From positions 1-36,749 of the IMG/VR virus record IMGVR_UViG_3300009094_000042: 36,749 nucleotides of DNA; one strand, 5' to 3'. A program made the translations under genes and the position numbers. The notes under the pieces are model-generated. The model did no database searches and was not told where the DNA came from. It saw nothing but the letters and a program-made list of their open reading frames with translations. How positions within the stretch are numbered: the first letter of the stretch is position 1; every line of letters begins with the position of its first letter. Source of the DNA: a virus. Of the stretch, positions 8,751 through 18,100 are shown one piece after another.

Positions 8751-9608
8751 TTACACCACCCCTGTAGTAGCGCAGGAGCGGGTAACGGCCGTGGTCCAGA
8801 CACCACATTCGACCGCAGCGGCGAAAATCTTTTCACCCACCAGGTTCAGTTCATTGGTGCTCTTGTTCAGCACCTGACCTGGCGGTGGGATGAAGACTTC
8901 CGCGTCCTGCCAGATGGCGATACGGCCGGAGGCGTACATGTACTCCACCGTGGCCGTCACCGCCTCGCCGGCCGGACCAGTGCCGTCGTAACCCTCACCG
9001 AACACCACCGGGGTGTACCGCTTGGTGACACAGCTCCGTCCAGGCCCCTTCTCCAGGAGGTGGGCCTGAGCCAGATGTGAGGCCATGTAGGGCCGTGCGT
9101 GGATCAGGCCACCCACGATCCCGTTGTCGGCCAGGGCCTGCTCCAGCTTCGCCACCGCGTCGGTGACACAGGCGCTAGCACCCAGGTCGGTGGCGTTGCG
9201 GAACAGACCAGCGATGACACCACGGTCATTGCCGAGGGTGGTACCGGACCAGACTCGCTTCTCCACCGCCCGCTGCTCGTGCAGTGCCATCCGGGTCCGG
9301 ACCCGTTCTGCCGCCTCCTCGAAGGAGAAGCCGACCGGGCCACAGGAGTAGGAAGCAACCACACCGAACGGGGCACCGGAGATGGCCGCCTCCACGCCCA
9401 TGAACGTCTTGGATCCGGAGACCGCAGGGCAGTTCATGGCGTAGAGGTAGATGCCGTCTTCACAGGTGTCCGGGACGTACTGGACACCGCCACCTACCGA
9501 GTTCGCGGATGGGAACGGCATCGGCCCCAACGCCACGTCGAACAGACCGTACGGCCTCGGCGGTGGGGGCGGTGCAGTGAGTAGTAACTGCGGAGGGGGG
9601 TTGGCCAC
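8751..9608 (-). CDS. Second virion protein, possibly HK97-fold capsid relative (pentamer-like)
   Basis: A 285-residue protein from ATG 9608 with GGAGAT upstream. The N terminus is proline-rich (TAPPPPPRPYGLFDV). A long helix follows (EEAAERVRTRMALHEQRAVE), like the spine helix of HK97-type capsid proteins. The C-terminal half has alternating strands and a Gly-rich loop (VVFGEGYDGTGPAGEAV) reminiscent of the capsid P-loop/A-domain region. Some actinophages have separate hexamer and pentamer capsid genes side by side, which is my working idea here. A decoration or lumen protein is the alternative. It has seven cysteines. The virion role is likely, the fold is inference. Confidence 0.5.
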   Translation of the reverse strand: MANPPPQLLLTAPPPPPRPYGLFDVALGPMPFPSANSVGGGVQYVPDTCEDGIYLYAMNCPAVSGSKTFMGVEAAISGAPFGVVASYSCGPVGFSFEEAAERVRTRMALHEQRAVEKRVWSGTTLGNDRGVIAGLFRNATDLGASACVTDAVAKLEQALADNGIVGGLIHARPYMASHLAQAHLLEKGPGRSCVTKRYTPVVFGEGYDGTGPAGEAVTATVEYMYASGRIAIWQDAEVFIPPPGQVLNKSTNELNLVGEKIFAAAVECGVWTTAVTRSCATTGVV

Positions 9609-9637
9609 CTGGATCTCCTTCCATGCCTAGTGGCTGG

Positions 9638-9663
9638 AGGGGGGCCGGTTACCCGACCCCCCT
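9638..9663 (-). terminator. GC-rich hairpin between capsid genes, possible partial terminator
   Basis: On the minus strand the RNA would pair GGGGGGTCGG with CCGGCCCCCC around a GTAA loop just after the major capsid stop. No T run follows, so it is either a weak or partial terminator or an mRNA-stabilising structure that lets the capsid message exceed downstream messages. Confidence 0.4.
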
Positions 9664-9670
9664 AGGAGAC

Positions 9671-11407
9671 CTAGCAGGTCACAACCCGCTGGAGGCCAGT
9701 TGAACCACTCGGGCAGATACCGACCGTGTAGACCCTGGAGACCGGGCACATCTTCACCATGGCCCAACCCGTCTCTGTGAAGAGGTGGGTCACCTGGTTG
9801 GTGGCCAGCTTCGTGGAGTCGTACACCGAGTTGAGCGTGATCACGTCGTTGACTGCCCGGATCCAAGTACCGGCCGGGTAGACCAGGAACTGGAGCGAGG
9901 TCGGCAGCGAGGTGATCGGGGTGTCCGAACCGGGCGAGCCGGACGCTGCACAGGTAGCGAAGGCGTCCTGCCAGTCGTACACGTACTGGACCCGGGCACC
10001 ACGGCAGGAGAACGCTGACGTGATAGCCGCGTCCGCCAGGCAGAGGGCTTCTGGGCCACCGCCGACTGCGTTACGCCGGATCCAGTCCGCCCGCATCTGG
10101 GCACCGATCCAGAACGGCATAACCACTTCGAGCGTGGCGTTGCGCTGCATCCGGAGGCGGTACTTGATGTCCACAATGGCCATCTCCACCGCCGACAGGA
10201 CCTGGCTGACCACCGAAGCGTCCGTGGCCCACGGTGCCAGTGCGGTCAGAGCCACCGCCGTGGAGCCGGTCACCACATCCGCGATCTGCTCCTTGTTGAT
10301 CTGGTGCGCCGAAGCGGCCAGAGCACCACGGGTGAACGCGGCCGTGAACTCCGGGTATCCCCGCGTGGCCAGGATGTTGCCGGTGAGGCAGAGCCCGGTG
10401 ACGCCGAGCCGGGTGTCCTCGAAGGACGGGCACGGAATCTCCAGACAGGTCTTCGTGGTGCCGGAAGCCACCTGGGCCTCAGTCAGGTCGAAGAAGCCAG
10501 TCGGGCTGTCGCAGGAACCGCCACCGAAGATCGAGTCGAACTCGATACCGGTGTTGTGCCGGATGCCGCCACGACGGGCCTGCACCTCGGGTGCGTCGAA
10601 TAGACCGTCCGTGGTGATCTGGAGACAGATGTCGTAGTCCGTCTCGGACGGGGCACACCATCCTTGCGCCGCCACCAGGGCGTCACGCTCCGGGTGGTTG
10701 GCCTGGATCTCCTTGTACCGCTGCTCCACCGAACGGATCAGGGAGCCACCCGGGAGCCGGGTCTCGTCCATGACCTTGAGCAGCTTCGGGTAGTCCGTCT
10801 CGTCGCCCTGGAGGGAGAACTCGTCCGGGTAGTCGCGGACAAGCTGAGCCACCGGGTACATGATCGGACCCTCACCCCGGCCACCGCTCATGCGGCCGTG
10901 GCTGGATGAGCGGGACTCGAACGCCTTGGCAACTTCCAGGAGCGTGTCGAGCGGGGCACCGGCCTCGTAGTTGGGCACGCCGGCCGCTGCGACCAGGGCC
11001 GAGTAGCGGGGGCGGTTGCTGACCGGGATGTTCGGCTCCGGTGCCGTGCCCACCAGGTCCACGATCTTCACCTTGGTGGCTGAGCCGTTGGCACTGGTGG
11101 TTGCGGAGGCGACGATTGCCGGTTCCGGCTCTGGGTCCGGCTCAGGCTCCGGGTCACCCTCGGGCTCCGGGTCCGGCTCGGTGAGTGCGGAGAAGCGGTC
11201 CTTCTTGCTCTCCCGCTTGGCAAGTTCAGCCGGCACCTTGACTCGGGTGAACTCCTGGAGCTGCTCCAGGTGGTCAAGCACCTCATCGGGGCTATCCGCA
11301 GACGCCGACGCGATGAGGGAGTCAAACTCCGTCTTGGCCTGGTGCTTGAGGTCCTCTAGTCCAGCAACGCTGAACTGGTTCAGAGATTCAGGAATCTGGA
11401 AAGTCAT
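9671..11407 (-). CDS. Major capsid protein with N-terminal scaffold-like domain
   Basis: A 578-residue protein from ATG 11407, preceded by AAGGA. The first ~130 residues are helical and charged and include an acidic Pro-Glu repeat (EPDPEPEGDPEPEPDPEPEP, residues 77-96). This resembles the delta/scaffold domain that HK97-type capsid proteins carry and lose by protease cleavage. The remainder is a long capsid-like body with a helical spine (EFTAAFTRGALAASAHQINK, then SVVSQVLSAVEMAIVDIKYR) and a C-terminal strand-rich part. About 12 cysteines are present. It lies two structural genes downstream of the protease-like gene. The major capsid call is strong from size, scaffold-like region and position. 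Confidence 0.8.
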   Translation of the reverse strand: MTFQIPESLNQFSVAGLEDLKHQAKTEFDSLIASASADSPDEVLDHLEQLQEFTRVKVPAELAKRESKKDRFSALTEPDPEPEGDPEPEPDPEPEPAIVASATTSANGSATKVKIVDLVGTAPEPNIPVSNRPRYSALVAAAGVPNYEAGAPLDTLLEVAKAFESRSSSHGRMSGGRGEGPIMYPVAQLVRDYPDEFSLQGDETDYPKLLKVMDETRLPGGSLIRSVEQRYKEIQANHPERDALVAAQGWCAPSETDYDICLQITTDGLFDAPEVQARRGGIRHNTGIEFDSIFGGGSCDSPTGFFDLTEAQVASGTTKTCLEIPCPSFEDTRLGVTGLCLTGNILATRGYPEFTAAFTRGALAASAHQINKEQIADVVTGSTAVALTALAPWATDASVVSQVLSAVEMAIVDIKYRLRMQRNATLEVVMPFWIGAQMRADWIRRNAVGGGPEALCLADAAITSAFSCRGARVQYVYDWQDAFATCAASGSPGSDTPITSLPTSLQFLVYPAGTWIRAVNDVITLNSVYDSTKLATNQVTHLFTETGWAMVKMCPVSRVYTVGICPSGSTGLQRVVTC

Positions 11408-11424
11408 TGCTGGGTCCTTACTCA

Positions 11425-11443
11425 GGAAGTGTCGTTAACTTCC
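11425..11443 (-). repeat. Small inverted repeat in the capsid mRNA leader
   Basis: GGAAGT and ACTTCC flank a seven-base loop about 20 bases upstream of the capsid start. The 102-base gap 11408-11509 holds this and the capsid ribosome site; I saw no convincing promoter in it. Confidence 0.25.
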
Positions 11444-11509
11444 CGGCAGGCCCACAGCCGTCACCGGAGATCCTGGCGCTCAGCTCAGGATGCGATCAAG
11501 GCGAGAGTA

Positions 11510-11665
11510 TCACCTAGTTGGGGAAAAGGTACCCCCACCGGCCTTTGTTACCTCAACCCGGGCGTCGTGCTCACTGTCCACCGTCTTACGGGTGCCGTTG
11601 GGCAGGATCACCTCGTACTTCTGTCCGGGGGCGGCAGGTGTACTCCCGTTACAGGCGCATGGCAT
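11510..11665 (-). CDS. Small hypothetical virion-region protein
   Basis: A 51-residue protein. ATG 11665 has an AAGGAG site eight bases upstream, which is much better than any start further upstream, where the frame would overlap the neighbour by over 100 bases. The N terminus has two close cysteines (MPCACNGSTPAAPGQ), then a beta-hairpin-like segment (KYEVILPNGTRKTVDSEHDA). Similar tiny proteins are frequent just before actinophage capsid genes. Function unknown. Confidence 0.65.
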   Translation of the reverse strand: MPCACNGSTPAAPGQKYEVILPNGTRKTVDSEHDARVEVTKAGGGTFSPTR

Positions 11666-11669
11666 TGAT

Positions 11670-11948
11670 TTACTCCTTCTTCGACCTTCGGACCCATTGT
11701 GTGATGTCGCGGATGAGATCAGCCTTTGAGGCGTCAGTATCTTCCGTTGGGTCATACGCCCTCCGGATCTCAAGAAGCTCAACCTTGGTCAGCTTCTTCC
11801 TACCTTCCTCGGCAGCCTCGTTCATTCGCCATGCTGTGGTTGGACTGAGGTCCCGGGGACCTGGCGGTGGTGGTGGCGCATCGAGGATCTGGGCCTCTTC
11901 GTCCACGAACCGTTTGGCGAAGTCACGGTACTCAAGCGGGAGGGTCAT
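11670..11948 (-). CDS. Small hypothetical protein, helical
   Basis: A 92-residue protein from ATG 11948, which overlaps the upstream stop as TGATG. The sequence is mainly helical and charged with a proline run (DAPPPPPGPRDLSP) near residue 24. It ends four bases before the next small start. No family is recognised; the tight coupling places it in the capsid assembly operon. Confidence 0.65.
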   Translation of the reverse strand: MTLPLEYRDFAKRFVDEEAQILDAPPPPPGPRDLSPTTAWRMNEAAEEGRKKLTKVELLEIRRAYDPTEDTDASKADLIRDITQWVRRSKKE

Positions 11949-12124
11949 CACTCAGCCTTAGCGGTTGCGTAGTGCAGCACGGCCTGAGCCCAGACAGGGA
12001 GGTCCTTGACCGTTTTAGCTTTTTCTCCCGCCTTGATGAGCTGGAGCAGGCCAGGATCGTCGGTCTCCAGGTCCAGGACTGCCTTGACCACGGCGATTGC
12101 TCGTGAAATGTCAGGTGTTATCAC
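11948..12124 (-). CDS. 58-residue hypothetical protein coupled to the ART gene
   Basis: A short frame from GTG 12124 to TGA 11948. The GTG shares bases with the stop of the giant ART gene (GTGA), and a perfect AGGAGG lies four bases upstream. The product is a compact helical protein (ISRAIAVVKAVLDLETDDPG, then VWAQAVLHYATAKAE). Its own stop overlaps the next ATG. The ribosome site and double overlap make a real gene likely. An immunity or regulatory partner of the ART protein is conceivable but only suggested by adjacency. Confidence 0.65.
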   Translation of the reverse strand: MITPDISRAIAVVKAVLDLETDDPGLLQLIKAGEKAKTVKDLPVWAQAVLHYATAKAE

Positions 12125-15100
12125 CCTGCCTCCTGTACATAGGTTGCGGTGCGGTTGAGGATCACATAAATCTTGGAGGTTGCCGGTGCCCCAGTAAAGA
12201 GCCCCGGCTCATCCACCCTGATTGCATCGTAGCCGAGCAAGGCTGCCCGTCGCCCGTAGTCAGCCAGGACTCGGCTACGGCCACTGAGTCGAGCAGAAAG
12301 CTGGTCGTACTTCTCCATTACGGCAGTGATACCAACAATGTCGTTCGGGTCCAGTTTGTCTAGTTCAGCTTGCCGTGCAGCTTGTAGGTCCTTGGCTGCC
12401 TGGCTACCCCCACCGGCAGTCGTCATCTTCCGGAGTTCTTCCGACCCAATAATCCGGGCGTCACGTCGCAGTGCTATGCGAAGGACTCCTTCATCATTGC
12501 CACTGGCGTAACCCAGGGCCGTTCTCCGGTCGGTAGCGGAGTAACTGCCGTTGCCATAGATGCCAAGGCCGGGGTAGTAGTCACCGGACCGGTAACGCTC
12601 AGCCAGCTCGGCTGCGGAGTAGTCTCCGTGACTGCTAATTCCACGGTGAACCTCGATGCCACCGTCACGAACGACCTCATCCATACGTTCCTTGGTGACA
12701 ACTTCTGGTGGTCCGTTGTAGCCCTGCTCCTGGTAGATCCGGCCAAGCCAGATGTCACCAACACCTCTCGATCCCAGTGAATGGCCACTAGTGCTCTTAA
12801 CTGTCGCGTCGTAGTCGAAATCATCAATGAGCTTCTGCCCACGGACGCCAGCAATGTCACGCTGGTTCGGCAGAACCTCCATGATGACGACCGGGATGTC
12901 GCCGGAGTCATCAACCCGGACCACCCGGAACTGTTGCCCTCGCGGCAGGAGTGCCTCCTGGACCCCTTCGTGACCCAGGGCGGCATGGGTACCAGCCGGG
13001 GCCAGAATCTTGAACAGCATCGGCTTACGCCCCGAGGGGAAGTCACCACGACTCTTGCGCCAGCCGATGATCCGGCGAGCCCCCTGCTCATCAAAGGAGG
13101 TGGAGACGAAGCCTGCATCGGTGTAGATGGCCCCAGGAACCAGCCTGCGGTAGTCGGCATTAGCCGTGATGGCACTGCGCCACAGAACCGAGTCCCTGTC
13201 GATCACACTGTCAGCGATGGCCGAATCCAGGCCGATCTGAACCTCATCCAGGTCAACGGTTCCCGTTGGCGTGGTCCCGGTTCCGTGGAGGTTGCGACCC
13301 TTGCGCAGTGACCCGTTCAGTTGGTCTGCCACCGCCGCCATCATGTACAGGTCGAGGGCCTTGTTCTCCTTGTCGGTCAAGCCAGGACGGCGTTGTCCTT
13401 CCTGGATCAGTTCGGCAATTGGCCTGCCGCGCTTGTGGGTCAGCTCAGTGGGGATGGACTCGCCACGGTGTTTTAGTGCGTGCTTCACGTAGCGGGCCTG
13501 GAACCGCTGCTCCTCGATCGGGACCGGGTCACCGAGGACGGTGCCGCCGAGGGTCTTGAATCTGGGCTTCGGTGGGACCTTGGCCTTCTCCAGGGCATCG
13601 GCAAGCCGCTCCACCGCCGTGGCCGCATCGTCGGCCTTGGCGATGTAGGAATCCATCTCTGCTTTACGGGCAGGATTCTGGGCCATTGGGTGCCTGCCCT
13701 TTATGGCATCCTTCTTAACCTCCCGCCAGCGTGCCGCCGTCTCCCGCATACGTTTGACCAGCTTGGCCCGGGGGTGACGTGGATCGAAGCCTTGCTCAGC
13801 CTCCTCTTCCCAGTAATGGAAGGCGTTATGGAACGGGTTCTCATCTTCGTACCTACGCCGCATCTCGCCAGGGTTGGCGGTTCCTCCATAAAGGGCGGTG
13901 CCGGCGTGCCAGGTGGGGGCACCCTCTTCGGGGCTCCATCGGTCCCAGTCAACTCCACTAGTCTCACCAGCCAGCTTGCGTAGGTCCACGTTCCCCTGGT
14001 CGTTGATGTACTCAGGCTTACCCTTCCTCTTCTTCCCCAGGTCGTCAGCCAGGTGACGAAGCGTCTCAGCATCCTCTTTGGACTCAGTCTTCAGGGCATC
14101 CAGGCGCAGACGCCTGGCTACTACCTTGGTGTCATCACCGTTGGCAATGCTCTGAGCTGCCCGGTGAAGCGGGGTCCAGTCCAGAGCCGGTGCCCGACGA
14201 CCCATGTCACTGAGTCGCCCGAATAGGTCCTGGAGAGCGTCCTGCGGGTCCTTATCAGGCTCCAGGGCATCGGCAATGTCGTGGTCCATCAGATCCGGCA
14301 GCACCTTCTTCAGGTCTGCCTGAATCTCGTCGTTGGCAATGAGTTCCTCAACCTCAGCCCGGGTCAGCCACTTGGCATCCACTGTGTCCTTGTGGCTGGG
14401 CTTGACATCGAACATCCGTGGTGAGTCAGCCACCAGGGACGTGTACGTCCAGCCGTGCGGGTCTGGAAGAGTTTTATGCTGGCCAGCCGGAGACAACCGC
14501 TCTAGGTCGGCCTCGCTGACACCGATCTCCTCCTGCATCTCCCGGGCCGTGCCCTGGTACACCGTCTCCAAACTGTTTCGGGCACCGCCCGGCAGTTGCC
14601 ACTTACCTTTGGCATCAGCCTTTTCCGAGGTTTTGACGAGCAGGTACCGGGGCTCTTGGTCATCACCACGAGCCCGGACCAGGGCACCGGAGGCTCCGTA
14701 GTATCCCCATGGTGCGTCAGGGCCAAGCCGACCGTCACCACTGGATCCTCGTTCACCTGGGGGGAGCACGGTGAACTGGTCGTTGGGGTCCGGCCTCGTG
14801 ATGCGAGCCTCAGGTACCCGCTTAGGTGCCGCCTTAGCTGGTGCCACCTTCTTTGCCGGGACCCGCTTGGCTGGCCCCTCACCACGAAGGGCTGCCTTGA
14901 TCTTGTCCTTGGTCCAGGACGCCCCAACCGGGACACCCCTCTTGCCGGCCTCAGCTACCAGCTCCTTCTGGGTCATCTGATCCAGGTCAGTGGCGTCACG
15001 GGCTGGCTTAGCTGGGGCCGCTTTCTTTGCCGGTGCAGCCTTCTTGACAGGTACTGGTGCAGCGCCAGGAAGCGGGCGAGGTGACTGATCCGCAACCGAG

Positions 15101-18100
15101 ATGAGGTGGTTATCTTCACCGGCCAGCTTTACGGCTCTGGCCCGATCCTCGGCTGTCAGTGTCTTCTGGTTGGCCTGTGGTGCGATGTTGGCGGTACGTG
15201 CCCGACTCATGCGGACTATTGCCGCGTCGATTTCGGCATCCGTCATCGACTTCGGCATCCGGCCCTTTACTTCGGTGATACGGACGAAGTCACTGGAGGG
15301 CTTGCCAATGTCACGAAGGGCAGCACGGACGGCGTTCTCGACCTCAATCTCCCGGACTTCATCAGAGGTGGGTGCTGGTGCAGCCTCCGGTGCCTTCTTC
15401 TCGTCCTTACCGAAGTAGTCACGCAGGAACACACGGGCATCGGCCTGGGCACGGATGGACTGCCCCAGTTCCTTGCGCTGCCGCAGTAGACTCAGACGCT
15501 CATCCGGGGTTAGGTCTCCCTTGAGTGTCCGATCCATGTCGATCATCTCGGAGGAGTTGAGGTCAATCTCTGTCTCTAGGCGGCGGATCCCTTCATCGGG
15601 GGTGATCTTCCCGGAGGAGATGTCGAACCGGATCTCTTGCAAGGAGGCGTTAGCGGAACCTTGCGGTGCCTCGAAACCCTTCTCCTCCCAGGCTTCATCG
15701 AAGCCCTTCTTCTGGTCGGAGGGCAGAGCCCGGGATCCGACAGGTGTGCCGGTCTTCTCCAGGATGGCGTCGATCCGGTCCTGCTTGTTGAGGCTGGACC
15801 GCTTGATCCCAAGGTCATCCTCAATGTCCCTAAGTTCGCCAAGCTCCATGGCTTCGAGGCGTTCACGGGTGAGGGTTGGTCCAGCCTCCTTGCCCGGTGC
15901 TACCTCCTGATCAGGGAAGACGGCCTCAACGTCAACGTACCGGGCACTCTTCCTCTCCCCCGGGAAATCTGGGTGACTGAACCGGCTGACACCATGGTCA
16001 CGAACAACCCGGAACTTGGCACCACGGGGGAACAGCATCTCCCCCTCTTCACCCTCCACGGGTGACATGCCGACCATGCCGGTTCCCTTGCGGACCACCA
16101 TCCTGATCACAACCGGTTGGGCATCCGCGTTGTCGATGGCGAACCGGACAGCAACATCCTTGTTGGCTGAGGCACTGGTGAAGCCAGGATCGTCCCAGGT
16201 GCGCCCCTCCAGGCTTTCATCCCTACTCAGGTCACCGAAGATGCGCCGGCCATCGACCCCTCGCCAAGCCTCCACATCAGACTTCAGCTTGGCGTCAGGG
16301 TTCTGGAACGCCTCATCCATGAGCCGTACTTGCTCACGGATCTGCTCCGTGCTTTCACCACGAGCCACATCAGCAAGACGGCGCTCGTTGAGGGCACCAG
16401 GGCTGGCCCGGTAGGCGTCAAAGGCGTCCTGCGTCTTCTTACCCAGCTTCTCGGTGAGTTGGTTTTCAGGCTCATCCTCGAACTCGTACGCCCTCAAGTC
16501 GGAGGAGTTGGCTGCGGCCTCACCCTTGGCGGCGGATTTGATCTGACGGTCGAACTTTGCCTGTTCCTCGGCGGTCGGCTTCTGGCCCTGAGTAGCCCTG
16601 CGGGCTGGCACCGCCTTCTTCGCCGGGGCACGGAACCCTTCATCACTGGGCGTCGGACGGGTGGTCCCACCACCAAAGGCACGAAGGCTCATGACAATGT
16701 GAGTCTTGCGTGCCTTGAGGTCCATTGAGGACGGGAAGGTGATTCCCAGCTCACGACCTAGCTGGTTCACATCCTCCATGTGATTGACGTCAGCAATGAT
16801 GCGGTTCATCTCATCTGCATTGGTGCTGTTGTCGCTGAGCCGGCCAGCAATCCGCTGAAGAGGATGATCGTCTGGCAAGCCTGAGCCCCTAGCAATCTTT
16901 CGCCGCTCGGGTGTCAGTTGAGACATGAAGGACTTCGGGGCAGCCTTACGTGGAGCGGCAGCCTTCTTTGCCGGAGCCCGCTTCACAGGTGCCGGCGTCT
17001 CACCCCGCATGTGAGCCTTGATCCGGTCCTTGGTCCAGGACTTGGAAGCACCCTCAGCGCGAGGATCGGCAAGCAGCTCATCCTTCGTCATCTGGTCAAT
17101 GTCGGTGACATCACGGACAGGCTTAGCGGGTGCAGCCTTCTTGGCAGCCGGAGCCCGCTTGACCGGTGTCAGTGGTGCCAGTTCGTCAATCTTTTCCTGT
17201 GTCAGTCCCAGAGACTTCAGTCGGGAACGCTTCTGGCGAGTGGTGAGGGAGTCATCTGAGACGATGTGGTCGGCTCGGTCCTCCGGTGTCAACGGGGTGC
17301 GGTCGACCTTCGGTGCAGCCTTCTTAACTGCTGTCCGTACCTTGGCTGCTTCAGTCTCGGAGAACGGCTTCTCCTCCGGTGGGTTGACGTACTTGTCAGT
17401 GGCCTTTTCACTCTGTGATTCCAGGAGGGCGGCCCGTAGCTTCTCGTACCGGTCAGCCGCAGCCTGGGCTTCGTCCCGTTCACGGCGGAACCCACGAGCC
17501 CGGTCACCGGAGGCATTCTCAGCCTTCTGGTGAGCAATCCCGGCCTCGCTGCGGAACCGCTTCGCCTCTTCCCGGGCAGCATGACGGGCCTGGGGCACGG
17601 ACATCTGCCCACCTCGGACACCGGTAGCTATCTGCCGGTAGACCTTCCCGTCTTCCCCTTCGATCTTCTCCTTGTCCAGCACCTCCAGGGCCGTCCGGTA
17701 CCGGGCCTGGGTGACGGTCATGTGCCGGCGACCGGTCTGAATCTCCTTGGCCCGCTGGAGTTGGGCAGCCTTCTCCAGCAACGGCTTCTCGGACGGCTCA
17801 CCGGGCCGTACCCGCTGAGCCCGCTTGACGATGTCCTCTTCCGCCACCGACTGGCCGGACGGTGTTGGCTTCGGCCGCTCCGGTTCCCGGACCCCACGCT
17901 TGAGGCCGTGCTGCTCAGCGATCAGGTCAGCGAGTTGGTCCTGAACCTTGATGTCCTGCTCAAACTCCCGGTCCTTGTCGCTGGTGCCGTCGAGCTTGTC
18001 CTGGACCAGTTGCCGCTTGTTGACGGCGATGTCGACTTCCAGCTCACGAAGCGCATCCTCGGGACGCCGCTTCCCACTGGTGATGCCCTCATACGCCTTG

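Noticed and set aside
9912-10637. 241-residue plus-strand frame opposite the capsid gene
   Set aside because: Shadow of the strongly biased capsid codons; no domain and no ribosome site.
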